From assembly GCA_049115815.1 (NCBI GenBank), contig JAGDZO010000006.1:558001-622000 (forward strand): a stretch of DNA of 64,000 nucleotides. The letters are read 5' to 3'. Below the pieces are notes generated by a model. It made no database searches. It was not told where the DNA came from and worked only from the letters and a program-made list of their open reading frames with translations. Below, piece by piece: positions 8,085 through 18,447 of the stretch. Source of the stretch: Marinoscillum sp049115815. Its GTDB lineage: Bacteria; Bacteroidota; Bacteroidia; Cytophagales; Cyclobacteriaceae. Made by a program: the position numbers and the translations under genes. Numbering within the stretch: position 1 is the stretch's first letter; each line of letters begins with the position of its first letter.

Positions 8085-11000
8085 ATGAAAGAACAATTAC
8101 TTAAATTTTTTACTCACGTTAAGCTGGGAATTTTTCTAGTCATAACCATTCTGAGTGTTTCTGAACTAAGCGCTCAATCCCGAACTGTCAGTGGTAATGT
8201 TGCCGATAGTGAAAACAACGAATCTCTGCCCGGAGTGACTATCCTGGTCAAAGGTACAGGTTCGGGTTCTGTCACAGACATAGATGGCAATTACAATGTA
8301 ACTATCCCTGCTGGTGTAGAAGATCCTATCTTGGTTTACTCGTTTGTCGGGTTCGCTCAAAAGGAAGAAGCAGTTGGCAATCGCTCCACTATTGATGTCA
8401 AACTTGAGATCGATTTTCAATCTTTGGATGAAGTAGTTGTTGTCGGTTATGGTACACAGAAAAAGAGCTTGCTGACAGGTGCTATCTCGAAAATAGACGC
8501 AGATGTACTTGACAATGTAAAAACTGTGAGAGTGGAGCAAGCACTTCAGGGTGCTGCTCCAGGGGTAATGGTTATGAGCAACTCTGGTCAGCCAGGGGAC
8601 GGCTGGACTATCAATATCCGTGGATTCGGAACTCCTGGAGGGGCTGAGCCACTTTATATTATTGATGGCCTTCCTCTTAGTGGTGCTGCACTTGACATTC
8701 TAAACCCAAATGACATACAGTCTATGGAGGTGCTAAAAGACGCAGCTGCTGCCGCAATTTATGGCGCTAGAGGGTCCAATGGTGTGGTGATCATTACGAC
8801 TAAAACTGGTAAGACCAATGCTAAACCTTCCATAACCTATCAGGGATTTTATGGGATACAGAATCCATGGCACAGACAAGACATATTGAACAATGACCAA
8901 TATGTATCTATCATCAATGAAGCTTATATCAACGACGGAAAAACCCCGCTATTTGATGCCAATGAGGTGAGACCGAACACGGACTGGCAAGATGCTATGT
9001 ATTACGAAAATGCTCCTAAGCAAAGTCATCATATAGGCATCACAGGTGGGAATGAATTCGGATCCTATTCTTCATCCTTATCCTATTTCAAACAGGATGG
9101 TATCATAGCCAAGGGAAAATCCAAATTCGAACGTATCAATCTTCGAATCAATGGCACACGCAAAGTCCAAAGATTGGAGTTGGGTGCTAATATCAATCTT
9201 GCTCATATCAAGACGAGAGGAATTTCCACCAATTCGCAATATGGTGGGGGAATCAATCAGGCCATTAATATGCCTCCGATCATACCAGTCAACAATGCGG
9301 ACGGTTCATGGGGAATACCAGAGGACTTAGGCCTTTCGTTGCAGGAAGTAGTCAACCCAGTAGCCTTGCTGTCTTATGTCAATGGTGAGTCGGGTACTTT
9401 TAAAGGTCTGGTAGGAGTCAATGCTTCATTTGAGATAATGGAAGGTCTCGTACTAAGAACTGCCTATTCGGGAGAGGTGGCAGAAGTTAAAAACAGATCC
9501 TTTTCGCCGATCTTCAGAATCAACGCTACCAACAAAAACGAAATCAATTCGGTCTCTCAAAGCTCAAACATCTATGTGAAAGGTAATTGGGACAACACCT
9601 TGACTTACAAAAAATCAATCGGTTCTCATAACATGACTTTTTTGCTCGGAACCACGAGGTTTAGAGAATATTCTGAGAGCCTGTGGGGCTCAAAAGACAG
9701 TCTGATATTCGAAACTTTCGACAAGGCTTACATCAACAATTCCTTGCAAGTTCAAGGCGATGTAGCTGGAAGTTTTTGGGAGCACACACTTCAATCGTAC
9801 TTTGGTAGAATTCACTATGACTACAATGAAAAATACTTAGCTGAGGTAGTATTGAGGAGAGACGGTTCTTCAAGATTCGGTAAAAACAACAGGTATGGAT
9901 ACTTTCCGGCCGTTTCAGTTGGTTGGGTTTTTACTCAGGAGGAATTTGTTCCTAGTTCTAGTTTCCTCGATTTTGGTAAAATCAGAGCTAGCTGGGGACA
10001 AAACGGTAACGAAAACATAGGTGACTTCAAGTTTACTTCCTTAGTTTCTCAGGGACATTATTACAATTTTGGTGTTGACCAAACCCTCTACAATGGAATT
10101 CAACCTGCATTCATTGCCAACCCTGATTTAAGATGGGAATCTTCAGAACAGTTGGACCTTGGCTTAGACCTGAGTCTGTTTAGCGGTAAACTCTCAGCCA
10201 CATTTGACTACTATCAAAAAACCAACAAAGACTGGCTACTATCAGGAACGGGTAATTACCCTAGAGTTCTTGGAAATCTGGTAGCGGAAATCAATGCTGG
10301 TGCTGTTAAAAACACAGGTTACGAATTGGAACTTAATTACCGTGAAAATTTCAAAAACGACCTAAATGTAAGTGTAGGCTTTACTGCATCCACCAACAAA
10401 AACGAAGTAACAGAGATCATTGAAGGCACCGATCATTTACTAGGAGCAGGTGGTGGACATGGTCAAGGTACCATTATGAGAGGTACTGTCGGTCAGCCAT
10501 TAGGCTACTTTTGGGGCTATAAGACCGCAGGTATCTTCAATCACCCAGCAGAATTGGCCAAAGCACCACATCAGCCCGCTGCACAATTGGGAGATTTAAT
10601 ATTTGTAGATACCAATGAAGATGGCACGTTAGATGATTTGGATAAGCAGGAGCTAGGAAGCCCATATCCTAAACTGATGATGGGGCTGAATCTGTCTTTT
10701 GACTATAAGAACTTCGACCTTTCTATGTTTTGGTATTCTGCCATGGGGCATCAGATCTGGAATGCCACCAGAAGGGCTGACTTGATAGTTTCAAATTACC
10801 CAGCCACTGTACTGGATCGTTGGACAGAAAGTAATACAAACACCAATGTACCTAGAGTTACAAGCGCGGATCTCAACAGATCGTGGAGAAATCCATCTGA
10901 CTTTTACCTTGAAGATGCCGACTATCTGAGATTGAAAAACATCACACTGGGATATACTTTACCAAGTAAGGTGACGAGAAACCTCAAAATAGCTCAAGCC

Positions 11001-11153
11001 AGGTTTTATATCACTTCTGAAAACTTGCTGACATTGACCAAATACTCCGGAATGGAAGTAGAAGTTGGAGGTGGAGCTCTGGGTATGGGAATCGACTATG
11101 GTGTCTACCCTCAGGCAAAAACCTTTGTTACTGGAGTTAATCTAACATTTTGA
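8085..11153 (+). CDS. SusC/RagA family TonB-linked outer membrane protein
   Basis: This 1022-residue protein has a signal peptide ending at SELSAQ, a carboxypeptidase-D regulatory-like domain at about 33-110 (VSGNVADSENNESLPGVTI), the TonB box region DEVVVVGYGTQKK near residue 124, a plug domain (GAISKIDADVL..., then PLYIIDGLPLSG, then GARGSNGVVIITTK) and a long beta-barrel ending in a C-terminal aromatic residue (VTGVNLTF). It imports oligosaccharides through the outer membrane with energy from TonB/ExbBD. The SusD partner follows directly, and glycosidases of families GH30 and GH5 lie downstream, so the cargo is probably a beta-glucan oligosaccharide (inference). No N-terminal STN domain is present, so it does not look like an anti-sigma signalling SusC. 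Confidence 0.96.
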   Translation: MKEQLLKFFTHVKLGIFLVITILSVSELSAQSRTVSGNVADSENNESLPGVTILVKGTGSGSVTDIDGNYNVTIPAGVEDPILVYSFVGFAQKEEAVGNRSTIDVKLEIDFQSLDEVVVVGYGTQKKSLLTGAISKIDADVLDNVKTVRVEQALQGAAPGVMVMSNSGQPGDGWTINIRGFGTPGGAEPLYIIDGLPLSGAALDILNPNDIQSMEVLKDAAAAAIYGARGSNGVVIITTKTGKTNAKPSITYQGFYGIQNPWHRQDILNNDQYVSIINEAYINDGKTPLFDANEVRPNTDWQDAMYYENAPKQSHHIGITGGNEFGSYSSSLSYFKQDGIIAKGKSKFERINLRINGTRKVQRLELGANINLAHIKTRGISTNSQYGGGINQAINMPPIIPVNNADGSWGIPEDLGLSLQEVVNPVALLSYVNGESGTFKGLVGVNASFEIMEGLVLRTAYSGEVAEVKNRSFSPIFRINATNKNEINSVSQSSNIYVKGNWDNTLTYKKSIGSHNMTFLLGTTRFREYSESLWGSKDSLIFETFDKAYINNSLQVQGDVAGSFWEHTLQSYFGRIHYDYNEKYLAEVVLRRDGSSRFGKNNRYGYFPAVSVGWVFTQEEFVPSSSFLDFGKIRASWGQNGNENIGDFKFTSLVSQGHYYNFGVDQTLYNGIQPAFIANPDLRWESSEQLDLGLDLSLFSGKLSATFDYYQKTNKDWLLSGTGNYPRVLGNLVAEINAGAVKNTGYELELNYRENFKNDLNVSVGFTASTNKNEVTEIIEGTDHLLGAGGGHGQGTIMRGTVGQPLGYFWGYKTAGIFNHPAELAKAPHQPAAQLGDLIFVDTNEDGTLDDLDKQELGSPYPKLMMGLNLSFDYKNFDLSMFWYSAMGHQIWNATRRADLIVSNYPATVLDRWTESNTNTNVPRVTSADLNRSWRNPSDFYLEDADYLRLKNITLGYTLPSKVTRNLKIAQARFYITSENLLTLTKYSGMEVEVGGGALGMGIDYGVYPQAKTFVTGVNLTF

Positions 11154-11170
11154 TTGAAAAGGACATAACT

Positions 11171-12778
11171 ATGAAAAATATCATATTTCAAACACTGACA
11201 TTAATCTTACTCATAGGTGCTACTGGATGTTCTGACAGTTTCCTGGAATTGGAATCTAAAGTAGATCAACTAGAGAACAACGCCTATCAAAACGAAAACG
11301 ACGCTTTCCAGGCGATGGTGGCCGTTTATCATGCATTCACTGTGCAGCCATGGATCCATGTTCCTATGCAGTCCGACATGTTCAGTGATGATGCATTTAC
11401 TGCGGGTGAACCTGGAGGGGGAATGCTACAGTATCAAGAGCAAGAAAATTCGACTGTGACTCCAGAAAATGCAGCAGCAGCTGACTTATGGAACAAGTGT
11501 TATTCCGGAATTTATCGTGCCAATGTATATCTTCAAAAGGAAGCCGATATCGACTGGACAACTGATGGACTTCAGGATAGAATGAGAGCAGAAGTGAGAG
11601 TGTTACGTGCGCACTTCTATTGGGATCTTGTCAGACATTTTGGTTGGGTACCATTAGTTACTTCCCAGTTCGATAGTTTTCAAGCCTCCAAAGAAGTTAC
11701 TCAAGAAACTCCTGAAGAGGTTCTAACATTCATTGCTACAGAATTGCTCGAATCTATCGATGATCTGCCTAACGTGGCTACAGACGCAGAAAAGGGAAGA
11801 GTAACAGCAGATATGGCTAACATGCTGATCGCCAGAATTTACTTATTGCATGAGGGCTTTTTCAAGCCTGTATTTGGCCTTGCCAACAACTGGCAAGACG
11901 CCAATGGAACAGTGCTTGATGAGAACTTCGTGAAGGCTAGAGTAGATGAGATTCTTACCAGTGGCAGGTACTCTCTATTGCCTGACTACAATGATGTCTT
12001 TGACTGGAGCAACGAAAACAGCGCTGAGTCCATCTTTGAGTGGCAATACTCCGAAAATGCCCTTTCTGACGACTGGGGAGGCTGGGGCATCAGAGGCAAC
12101 TTCGCAGTAGTCTTCTACGGACCAAGAACTCCTGCGGGAGATCCCAATATAGGAGAAGGTTGGAGTTTCAATACACTCTCATGGACACTCTATGATGAAT
12201 TCGAGACGGGTGACCCAAGAAGAGAAGCTACAGTATATGATGCTGATGCCAACCTGACCAGCTACGCACCTGGGTATCAAAACACAGGATATTTCAATGC
12301 GAAATATATGCCTCGTGCTGATTATAGATCTACTGATGGTGGCAACCCTGATCACAACTGGAGGGTCAATTTTAAAGACATGCGACTTGCAGAATTGTAC
12401 CTCATAGGAGCAGAGCTCCATTTGACAAGCAACCCTGCATTGGCAGCTGATTATCTGAACGAAGTACGGGTAAGAGCCATGGGCGAACCAGCAAGATTAA
12501 CAAGCATTACGCTGGATGATATCTATCATGAGCGCAGAGTGGAATTGGCCTGCGAAGGACAAAGGAAATGGGATCTGCTCCGCAGAGGACTTGATTATAC
12601 CAAAACTAAGCTGGACGAATCTTTCGTAGTTCCTGACGGAACGGAAAATGCCATAGAATTCAGTAACGGTGTATTTCGTACAGAAACTTGGGGAATGTTA
12701 CCTATTCCAGCTTCTGAAATTCGCCTGACCAATGAAGGGGCACTAAGACAATATGTACCTGCTTATGGCGGGGGGTAA
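11171..12778 (+). CDS. SusD/RagB family nutrient-binding outer membrane lipoprotein
   Basis: From the ATG at 11171 the protein has 535 residues with a lipobox at Cys20 (IGATGC), followed by the typical SusD opening SFLELES. The helical TPR-like core includes RAEVRVLRAHFYWDLVRHFG (the SusD hallmark) and the C-terminal ERRVELACEGQRKWDLLRRG, ending with MLPIPASEI. These are diagnostic of the RagB/SusD family, which caps the SusC barrel and captures glycans at the cell surface. The frame opens at a TTG at 11150 that overlaps the susC stop. The ATG 18 bp after susC gives a normal lipoprotein signal and is preferred. Cotranscription with susC is very likely. Confidence 0.95.
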   Translation: MKNIIFQTLTLILLIGATGCSDSFLELESKVDQLENNAYQNENDAFQAMVAVYHAFTVQPWIHVPMQSDMFSDDAFTAGEPGGGMLQYQEQENSTVTPENAAAADLWNKCYSGIYRANVYLQKEADIDWTTDGLQDRMRAEVRVLRAHFYWDLVRHFGWVPLVTSQFDSFQASKEVTQETPEEVLTFIATELLESIDDLPNVATDAEKGRVTADMANMLIARIYLLHEGFFKPVFGLANNWQDANGTVLDENFVKARVDEILTSGRYSLLPDYNDVFDWSNENSAESIFEWQYSENALSDDWGGWGIRGNFAVVFYGPRTPAGDPNIGEGWSFNTLSWTLYDEFETGDPRREATVYDADANLTSYAPGYQNTGYFNAKYMPRADYRSTDGGNPDHNWRVNFKDMRLAELYLIGAELHLTSNPALAADYLNEVRVRAMGEPARLTSITLDDIYHERRVELACEGQRKWDLLRRGLDYTKTKLDESFVVPDGTENAIEFSNGVFRTETWGMLPIPASEIRLTNEGALRQYVPAYGGG

Positions 12779-12891
12779 TTATTGACCAAACTGAAAGTTG
12801 AGTGAGAAAAATACTTAAGCTGGATCATATCTCAATGAACTTAAAATCAAAAACAACAAACTGTTATAATTAATATTTCAACTCTAAAACA

Positions 12892-13764
12892 ATGACTAAA
12901 ATGAACATGAAATCTTATTTCAAATCGATGATGCTCTTTAGCCTAGGGCTAGTAATGGTGGCTACAACTTCTTGTGGAGAAGATGATCCTATTGATCCAC
13001 CATTGGCGTTTTTTACCGCTGAGGTAGATGCCTCAGACAATTTCATTTGGAAATTCACAGATGGCTCGCAAGGCGCAGAATCTTACAGCTGGGATTTTGG
13101 TGACGGAAGTGCTCCTGCCACTGATGCGAATCCAACGTATACATATGCTGCTGCAGGCACATACACAGTAGTACTTACAGCTACTAACGCTGGCGGATCG
13201 GATACACATACTGAGACAATTTCAGTAGTAAGCAAGGAAGCTGTGAATGAATTGGCAAGTGCAGATTTTGCGGATGCTACTGGGTGGACTACTCAGCAGT
13301 TCAACACGCACAATAATGCAGTAGTAACGATCGCTGACGGTGTACTTAAAGTAACAGAAGTAGATCCAGATGCAGGCTGGGGTGGAGAAGCTCACGGTGG
13401 TGCATGGCAGGCAGTTACTGTAGAGGCTGGCACTTATGCCTTTGATATAGATGTGACCACTGTAGCTGCAGATGAACTGTGGGCAGAGATATGGGTAGGA
13501 AATACTGAGCCAGTGGCTGACGATGACTACAATGGTGATGATGGCGCTACTGCTGTTCTTATTCTCAATACTTGGGATTGTGCTGCACAGGCGAATCATT
13601 CTGGCTCATTAGCAGCTGACAACTGCCAAAAAGATTCTAGTGATCCTAAACCAAACACTATCGAACTAACTGAAGGCACGCACTATGTGGTGATCAGAAC
13701 GGGAGGAATCACGTTCCCAGCAGATGGTGTCATATTCGACAACATCTCTATGCTCAAGCAATAA
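12892..13764 (+). CDS. PKD-domain surface lipoprotein (probable glycan-binding protein)
   Basis: This 290-residue lipoprotein has a lipobox at Cys28 (ATTSC) followed by an acidic linker. A PKD domain spans about 38-115, with the signature YSWDFGDGS and the strand pattern YTYAAAGTYTVVLTATN. The C-terminal part (about 120-290) is beta-rich and aromatic (GWTTQQF, GGAWQAVTVEAGTYAFDIDV, GGITFPADGVIFDNISML), resembling a carbohydrate-binding jelly roll. In such loci the third gene after susC/susD usually encodes a surface glycan-binding protein, and this fits by position and layout. Binding specificity is not readable. ATG codons at 12892, 12901 and 12907 are all possible starts. A hairpin terminator follows the gene. 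Confidence 0.8.
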   Translation: MTKMNMKSYFKSMMLFSLGLVMVATTSCGEDDPIDPPLAFFTAEVDASDNFIWKFTDGSQGAESYSWDFGDGSAPATDANPTYTYAAAGTYTVVLTATNAGGSDTHTETISVVSKEAVNELASADFADATGWTTQQFNTHNNAVVTIADGVLKVTEVDPDAGWGGEAHGGAWQAVTVEAGTYAFDIDVTTVAADELWAEIWVGNTEPVADDDYNGDDGATAVLILNTWDCAAQANHSGSLAADNCQKDSSDPKPNTIELTEGTHYVVIRTGGITFPADGVIFDNISMLKQ

Positions 13765-13788
13765 GAGTTTTCATAGTTGACTAATTAG

Positions 13789-13811
13789 AGGGGCGAATAT
13801 CGTTCGCCCTT
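13789..13811 (+). terminator. Hairpin terminator after the susC-susD-PKD operon
   Basis: A GC-rich 7-bp stem, GGGCGAA with TTCGCCC and loop TATCG, lies 25 bp after the PKD gene stop and is followed by TTCTATTTT. It probably ends or attenuates the susC-susD-PKD transcript before the glycosidase genes. Confidence 0.65.
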
Positions 13812-13934
13812 CTATTTTCAACTGTTATGAATTATTGACAACTCACAAGGCTCATTTCATATCGATTAATCTCGAAAATTGGCAGAATTCACGAAAGTGA
13901 TTCTTACAATAAAACATCAACAACAAAGCATACA

Positions 13935-15401
13935 ATGAATCGATTAGCAATACTTTTTACCTATTTATCTGTGACATTGGCGGGTTGCTATTCAGCCCAA
14001 AAAAAACCTAACACGCTACAAATAGAATATTCGCAGATCCCAAAGCTGGCAGTAGTATATGAAACTGCTCAAAACACAGACCTGCGACTAGAAAAAGTAG
14101 GAGGTTTTGCGTTTGTTCCAAGAGAACAAGCACTAGAAACAGAAAAATCGATTTTCCTCAATCCCGACAACCAATTTCAAACATTCCTAGGTGTGGGAGG
14201 TGCCATCACAGATGCATCAGCTGAAGTCTTCGCCAAGCTCTCGCCTGGCAAACAGCAAGAATTACTAGATGCCTATTTTAGTGACGAAGGCATCAATTAC
14301 AACATCGTCCGGACATCCATACATAGCGCTGACTTTGGAAATGGAAGTCACACCTACATAGAAGAGGGCGACAAAGAACTTAAAACTTTCTCCATAGAGA
14401 AGGACAAAAAATATAGAATACCTATGATCAAGCGAGCGCTCGCCATGATTGATGATGAGGCTGTCTTCTATGCAAGCCCATGGAGTCCTCCAGCGTTCAT
14501 GAAGTCCAATAAGAACATGCTTCAAGGAGGCAAACTACTCCCAGAATATTTCGATGCTTGGGCGAATTATTATGCCAAATTTATTGAAGCATACGAGGCA
14601 GAAGGCATGCCGGTTTGGGGATTGACCATTCAGAATGAGCCTATGGCCACCCAGCGCTGGGAGTCGTGTATCTACACAGCTGAAGAAGAGCGGGATTTTC
14701 TCAAAAATCACCTTGGTCCTGTATTGAAAAAAGCAGGTTACGGAGATAAAAACATTGTGGTTTGGGATCACAATCGAGACTTGATCACGGATAGAGCCAA
14801 TACCATCTTTGGTGATCCTGAGGCCTCTAAATACGCATGGGGAATAGGTTTCCACTGGTACGAAACATGGACAGGAGGAGAGCCCAAGTTTGACAACTTA
14901 AGACTCATCAATGAATCTTATCCAGACAAAAAGCTACTTTTCACAGAAGGTTGCAATGAGAAATTTGATTCTACGAGATATCAGTATTGGCCGAATGCCG
15001 AAAGATATGGCAAATCCATGATCAATGATTTCAACAACGGAACCGTGGGTTGGACAGATTGGAACATCCTTTTGGATCAAAATGGAGGTCCTAATCATGT
15101 TCAAAACTTCTGCTTTGCGCCTATTCACGCGGATGTAAGAACCGATGAACTGATATACACACCATCGTATTATTACATGGGTCATTTTTCCAAATTCATC
15201 AAAAAGGGCGCTCGAAGAATCAGCACATCAGCTAGTCAAAGCAACTTAGAGAGTACCTCATGGGTCAACCCAAATGGAGAAATCGTGACCATAGTGATGA
15301 ACCAGACGGAAGAAGCATTCGATTACTCGTTGTATATTGGAGATGTTGAATCCAAACTGAAGATCAAACCACGATCCATACAGACCATTGTGATCATGTA
15401 G
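13935..15401 (+). CDS. GH30 family beta-glycosidase lipoprotein (probable beta-1,6-glucanase)
   Basis: This 488-residue lipoprotein has a lipobox at Cys18 (TLAGC). GH30 features in order are FLGVGGAITDASAEVF near residue 76, YASPWSPPAFMKSN near 178, the acid/base motif TIQNEP with Glu235, WESCIYTAEEERDFL, and the nucleophile motif LLFTEGC with Glu338. The C-terminal beta-sandwich ends at IKPRSIQTIVIM, as in GH30. Subfamilies 1 and 3 share these motifs and cover glucosylceramidases, beta-glucosidases and endo-beta-1,6-glucanases. Beside a GH5 glucanase-like enzyme in a SusC/D locus, beta-1,6-glucan side-chain cleavage is the best guess (inference). Lipidation places it in the outer membrane or at the surface. 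Confidence 0.9.
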   Translation: MNRLAILFTYLSVTLAGCYSAQKKPNTLQIEYSQIPKLAVVYETAQNTDLRLEKVGGFAFVPREQALETEKSIFLNPDNQFQTFLGVGGAITDASAEVFAKLSPGKQQELLDAYFSDEGINYNIVRTSIHSADFGNGSHTYIEEGDKELKTFSIEKDKKYRIPMIKRALAMIDDEAVFYASPWSPPAFMKSNKNMLQGGKLLPEYFDAWANYYAKFIEAYEAEGMPVWGLTIQNEPMATQRWESCIYTAEEERDFLKNHLGPVLKKAGYGDKNIVVWDHNRDLITDRANTIFGDPEASKYAWGIGFHWYETWTGGEPKFDNLRLINESYPDKKLLFTEGCNEKFDSTRYQYWPNAERYGKSMINDFNNGTVGWTDWNILLDQNGGPNHVQNFCFAPIHADVRTDELIYTPSYYYMGHFSKFIKKGARRISTSASQSNLESTSWVNPNGEIVTIVMNQTEEAFDYSLYIGDVESKLKIKPRSIQTIVIM

Positions 15402-15483
15402 AGAATGGTCATTAATTTGGAATTTGAATAACAAATCTCTTAGAAATAGATTGATATAATTAGGATAAGTAGCATTACACAAA

Positions 15484-18225
15484 ATGAACAATAACCATAT
15501 GAAAATCAGACTATTAACCATCTTCATATTATGGGTATTGAGTTTCGCTGGAAGTGCACAGTTTCAGCGCACTGAAGGTGAAAAAATAGTAGATGCAGAA
15601 GGAAACGAAGTGCTGTGGAGAGGAATGGGACTTGGTGGATGGATGCTACAGGAAGGCTATATGCTTGGCACAAGCGGCCCCCAGCATGAGTTGGAAGCGA
15701 GAATCGACGCTCTGATGGGACGCGAAAAACGTGATGAATTTTATGAAGCCTGGTGGGCGAATCATATGCGCAAAGTAGATGTAGATTCACTTGCTGCATG
15801 GGGCTTCAATATGATCAGACTACCCATGCATTACAAGCTTTTCACACCGCCCATAGAGGACGAGCCCGTGCCTGGGGAGATTACATGGCTGGAACGAGGA
15901 TTTGTCATGACCGACACCCTCATTAAGTGGTGTAAAGCCAATGATCTTTATCTCATCCTTGACCTTCACGCTGCTCCTGGTGGGCAAGGCGAAAATGCAG
16001 ATATCAATGATTATGACCGAAGCAAGCCATCACTATGGGAGAGCGACCTGAACAAAGAAAAAACAGTAGCCCTATGGCGCAAACTGGCCGAACGCTATGC
16101 CAACGAGCCTACCATAGTCGCCTATGACCTGATCAACGAGCCCAACTGGGGATTTCAGAACCATGCCAACGATCCAAATGGTTGTGCGGAATCGCAGAAT
16201 ATGCCATTATGGGATCTGCAGAAAGATATTACTGCCGCTATCAGGGAGGTTGATACCAATCACATAGTGGTGATAGAGGGCAACTGCTGGGGAGGAAACT
16301 ATGCAGGATTGCCTACCTTATGGGATGACAATCTGGTGATCAGTTATCACAAATATTGGAATGACGAAAACGATGTGGCGGCTGCCGTCAATATGAGGCA
16401 ATCAAGAGGTGTACCTGTATGGCTTGGCGAAACGGGGGAAAACTCCAACACATGGTTTACCAACACAGTTCGCGCTCTGGAAAGTAACAACATAGGATGG
16501 GCTTGGTGGCCACTGAAAAAATTGGGATTGAACAATGCCTTGGAAATTCCTAGAAACGAAAAATACCAAGCCATATTGGACTATTGGGGAGACAGTAGTA
16601 AGCCAAAACCAAGTGCGCAAGATGCATACGAAGGATTGATGCAGCTAGCAGAAGATACCAAATTGGAAAACAATATCTATCATAGAGACGTGCCTGACGC
16701 ATTGATTCGACAACCACACACGACCGAAACGCTTCCGTTTGTTTCCCGCACATTGACCGATGATCAGCTATTGATTAACGCTACTGATTTCGACCTGGGA
16801 CGAAACAACTTTGCCTATTATGACACTGACACTGCCAACTATCATGGGTCCACCGGTAATTATACCACTTGGAATGCCGGATGGGCTTATAGAAATGATG
16901 GTGTGGATATAGAATCTACAGGAGATGATGACGAAAAGTCGAATGGCTACAACGTAGGCTGGACTGAGCCTGGAGAATGGATGCAGTATACCCTTGAAGT
17001 GGACTCTACTGATGTCTACCGAATGGATATTCGCTATGCCAGCCCGGGTAGTGGCCGAATAAGCCTTGGAGTGAATGGTGCTATCGTAGCTGATGGTATT
17101 GCCTTGTCCGCATCGGAAGGATGGCAGAGCTATAGTACCGCTACACTGGGAAACCTAATACTTGAGAGTGGAACCAACAAACTTCGAGTTTATATAGAGC
17201 AAGGTGTTAACATAGGGTATTATACACTAGATAGAGTAGGAGGCCTTGAGTCCATGACTTTTGAAGGCGTGGCAGCCAAGACAGGCGCTTCTGGATATGA
17301 TGTCGTGCTTGATCTCAACCAATCCGTAGAATCATCATCGGCAGTTGAGGCAGATGGATTTGAACTCATAGTAGATGGTCAAGAGCTTTCTGCAGTTGCC
17401 TCTGTGAATGATACGCGCCAGATCAAACTCACCGTAGCACAGCAATTGTATGATGATAATGATATTAAAGTTCGATATAGTGGTGAGGCTGTTATATCAG
17501 CTATTGCTGGAGTGGCTCTAAGCGAGATTGTAGATTTGCCTGTTTCCAACAATTTGCCATTGCATCTCAAAATTCCAGGTAAAATTCAGGCGGAAGACTT
17601 CATTGTGAATGAGGGATTGGGATTAGAAGAAACCAGTGATACAGGCGGTGGCTTTAATATTGGATATACCCATGTTGGAGACTATCTGGAATATCGCATC
17701 AACGTACCCGACAGTGGAGTTTACACCGTAGAGTCTAGGATAGCTTGCAATAGTAACCCCGGCAAATTTCGCTTGTCACAGATCGCTGAAGATGGTACCG
17801 TCCAAAATGAGACCATAGTCAGTGTGCCTGTGACTGGAGGTTGGCAGACCTGGCAAACGATAACTGACGGTGAGATCACCCTGAATGAAGGGCGCTGGAT
17901 ACTGCGGCTGACCATCACTGATCCTGAGTACAATGTCAACTGGATTCAATTGACTAAAAAAAAAGTACTAGGAGCAGAGACTGATATTGAAGAGATAGCT
18001 ATCTATCCAAATCCGGCTACTCAGTATATCCAAGTGTCATCTTCCTCTTACGACCAATTCATGGTAGTATCACTCAATGGGGCAGAAGTGCTATCCGGCA
18101 GTATCCCGCTTAGCAGGAGCATTGATGTGCTAGATCTCAAACCAGGAATCTATGCCCTGATTTTGACCAATGAGCATACAGGTGAACGCATGAGCTATAG
18201 GTTCCTTAAAAAGGCTGTGGATTAA
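15484..18225 (+). CDS. Secreted GH5 glucanase with two CBM6-like modules and T9SS sorting domain
   Basis: This 913-residue modular enzyme has a signal peptide ending at FAGSAQ, with ATG 15484 or 15499 as the start. The GH5 barrel spans about 28-385, opening with WRGMGLGGWMLQEGYML, a pattern close to exo-beta-1,3-glucanases of the family. Its acid/base is Glu219 in DLINEPN and its nucleophile is Glu316 in WLGETGEN. A CBM6-like module lies at about 430-590 (NGYNVGWTEPGEWMQYTLEV), an Ig-like linker at about 595-690, and a second CBM6-like module at about 700-825 (GFNIGYTHVGDYLEYRINV). The C-terminal type A sorting domain (EEIAIYPNPATQYIQV...LKPGIYALIL) directs it to the type IX system. It probably attacks long beta-glucan outside the cell. 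The exact GH5 subfamily is not settled. Confidence 0.92.
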   Translation: MNNNHMKIRLLTIFILWVLSFAGSAQFQRTEGEKIVDAEGNEVLWRGMGLGGWMLQEGYMLGTSGPQHELEARIDALMGREKRDEFYEAWWANHMRKVDVDSLAAWGFNMIRLPMHYKLFTPPIEDEPVPGEITWLERGFVMTDTLIKWCKANDLYLILDLHAAPGGQGENADINDYDRSKPSLWESDLNKEKTVALWRKLAERYANEPTIVAYDLINEPNWGFQNHANDPNGCAESQNMPLWDLQKDITAAIREVDTNHIVVIEGNCWGGNYAGLPTLWDDNLVISYHKYWNDENDVAAAVNMRQSRGVPVWLGETGENSNTWFTNTVRALESNNIGWAWWPLKKLGLNNALEIPRNEKYQAILDYWGDSSKPKPSAQDAYEGLMQLAEDTKLENNIYHRDVPDALIRQPHTTETLPFVSRTLTDDQLLINATDFDLGRNNFAYYDTDTANYHGSTGNYTTWNAGWAYRNDGVDIESTGDDDEKSNGYNVGWTEPGEWMQYTLEVDSTDVYRMDIRYASPGSGRISLGVNGAIVADGIALSASEGWQSYSTATLGNLILESGTNKLRVYIEQGVNIGYYTLDRVGGLESMTFEGVAAKTGASGYDVVLDLNQSVESSSAVEADGFELIVDGQELSAVASVNDTRQIKLTVAQQLYDDNDIKVRYSGEAVISAIAGVALSEIVDLPVSNNLPLHLKIPGKIQAEDFIVNEGLGLEETSDTGGGFNIGYTHVGDYLEYRINVPDSGVYTVESRIACNSNPGKFRLSQIAEDGTVQNETIVSVPVTGGWQTWQTITDGEITLNEGRWILRLTITDPEYNVNWIQLTKKKVLGAETDIEEIAIYPNPATQYIQVSSSSYDQFMVVSLNGAEVLSGSIPLSRSIDVLDLKPGIYALILTNEHTGERMSYRFLKKAVD

Positions 18226-18447
18226 CATGATTAGCTAGGTTTTGGCGCCCCTAGCAGGGGCAGACGGAAAGATGCCCTGATCGATGCGATTGAAAAGGAG
18301 TCGGTCTAGAGCAGATTTACATTACCATTTTGCACTCTAGAAGAGAGGCAAATACATACCATAGCATGTGCTAATACCTTTATTTAGTATTGAATTAGTA
18401 AGCAACTTGCAATTATATTACACCAATAGTATGATCTAAACTCAATC
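18226..18447. other. Intergenic gap with GC hairpin
   Basis: After the GH5 gene, GCCCC-TAGCA-GGGGC at about 18249-18263 forms a short perfect hairpin without a clear T-run, so it is at best a weak terminator. The rest is A/T-rich and probably carries the promoter of the ParD-like antitoxin gene. No other gene was seen. Confidence 0.35.

Noticed and set aside
16347..16753. Minus-strand ORFs inside the GH5 gene
   Set aside because: They are shadows of a well-supported long gene with clear domains and have no recognisable content of their own.
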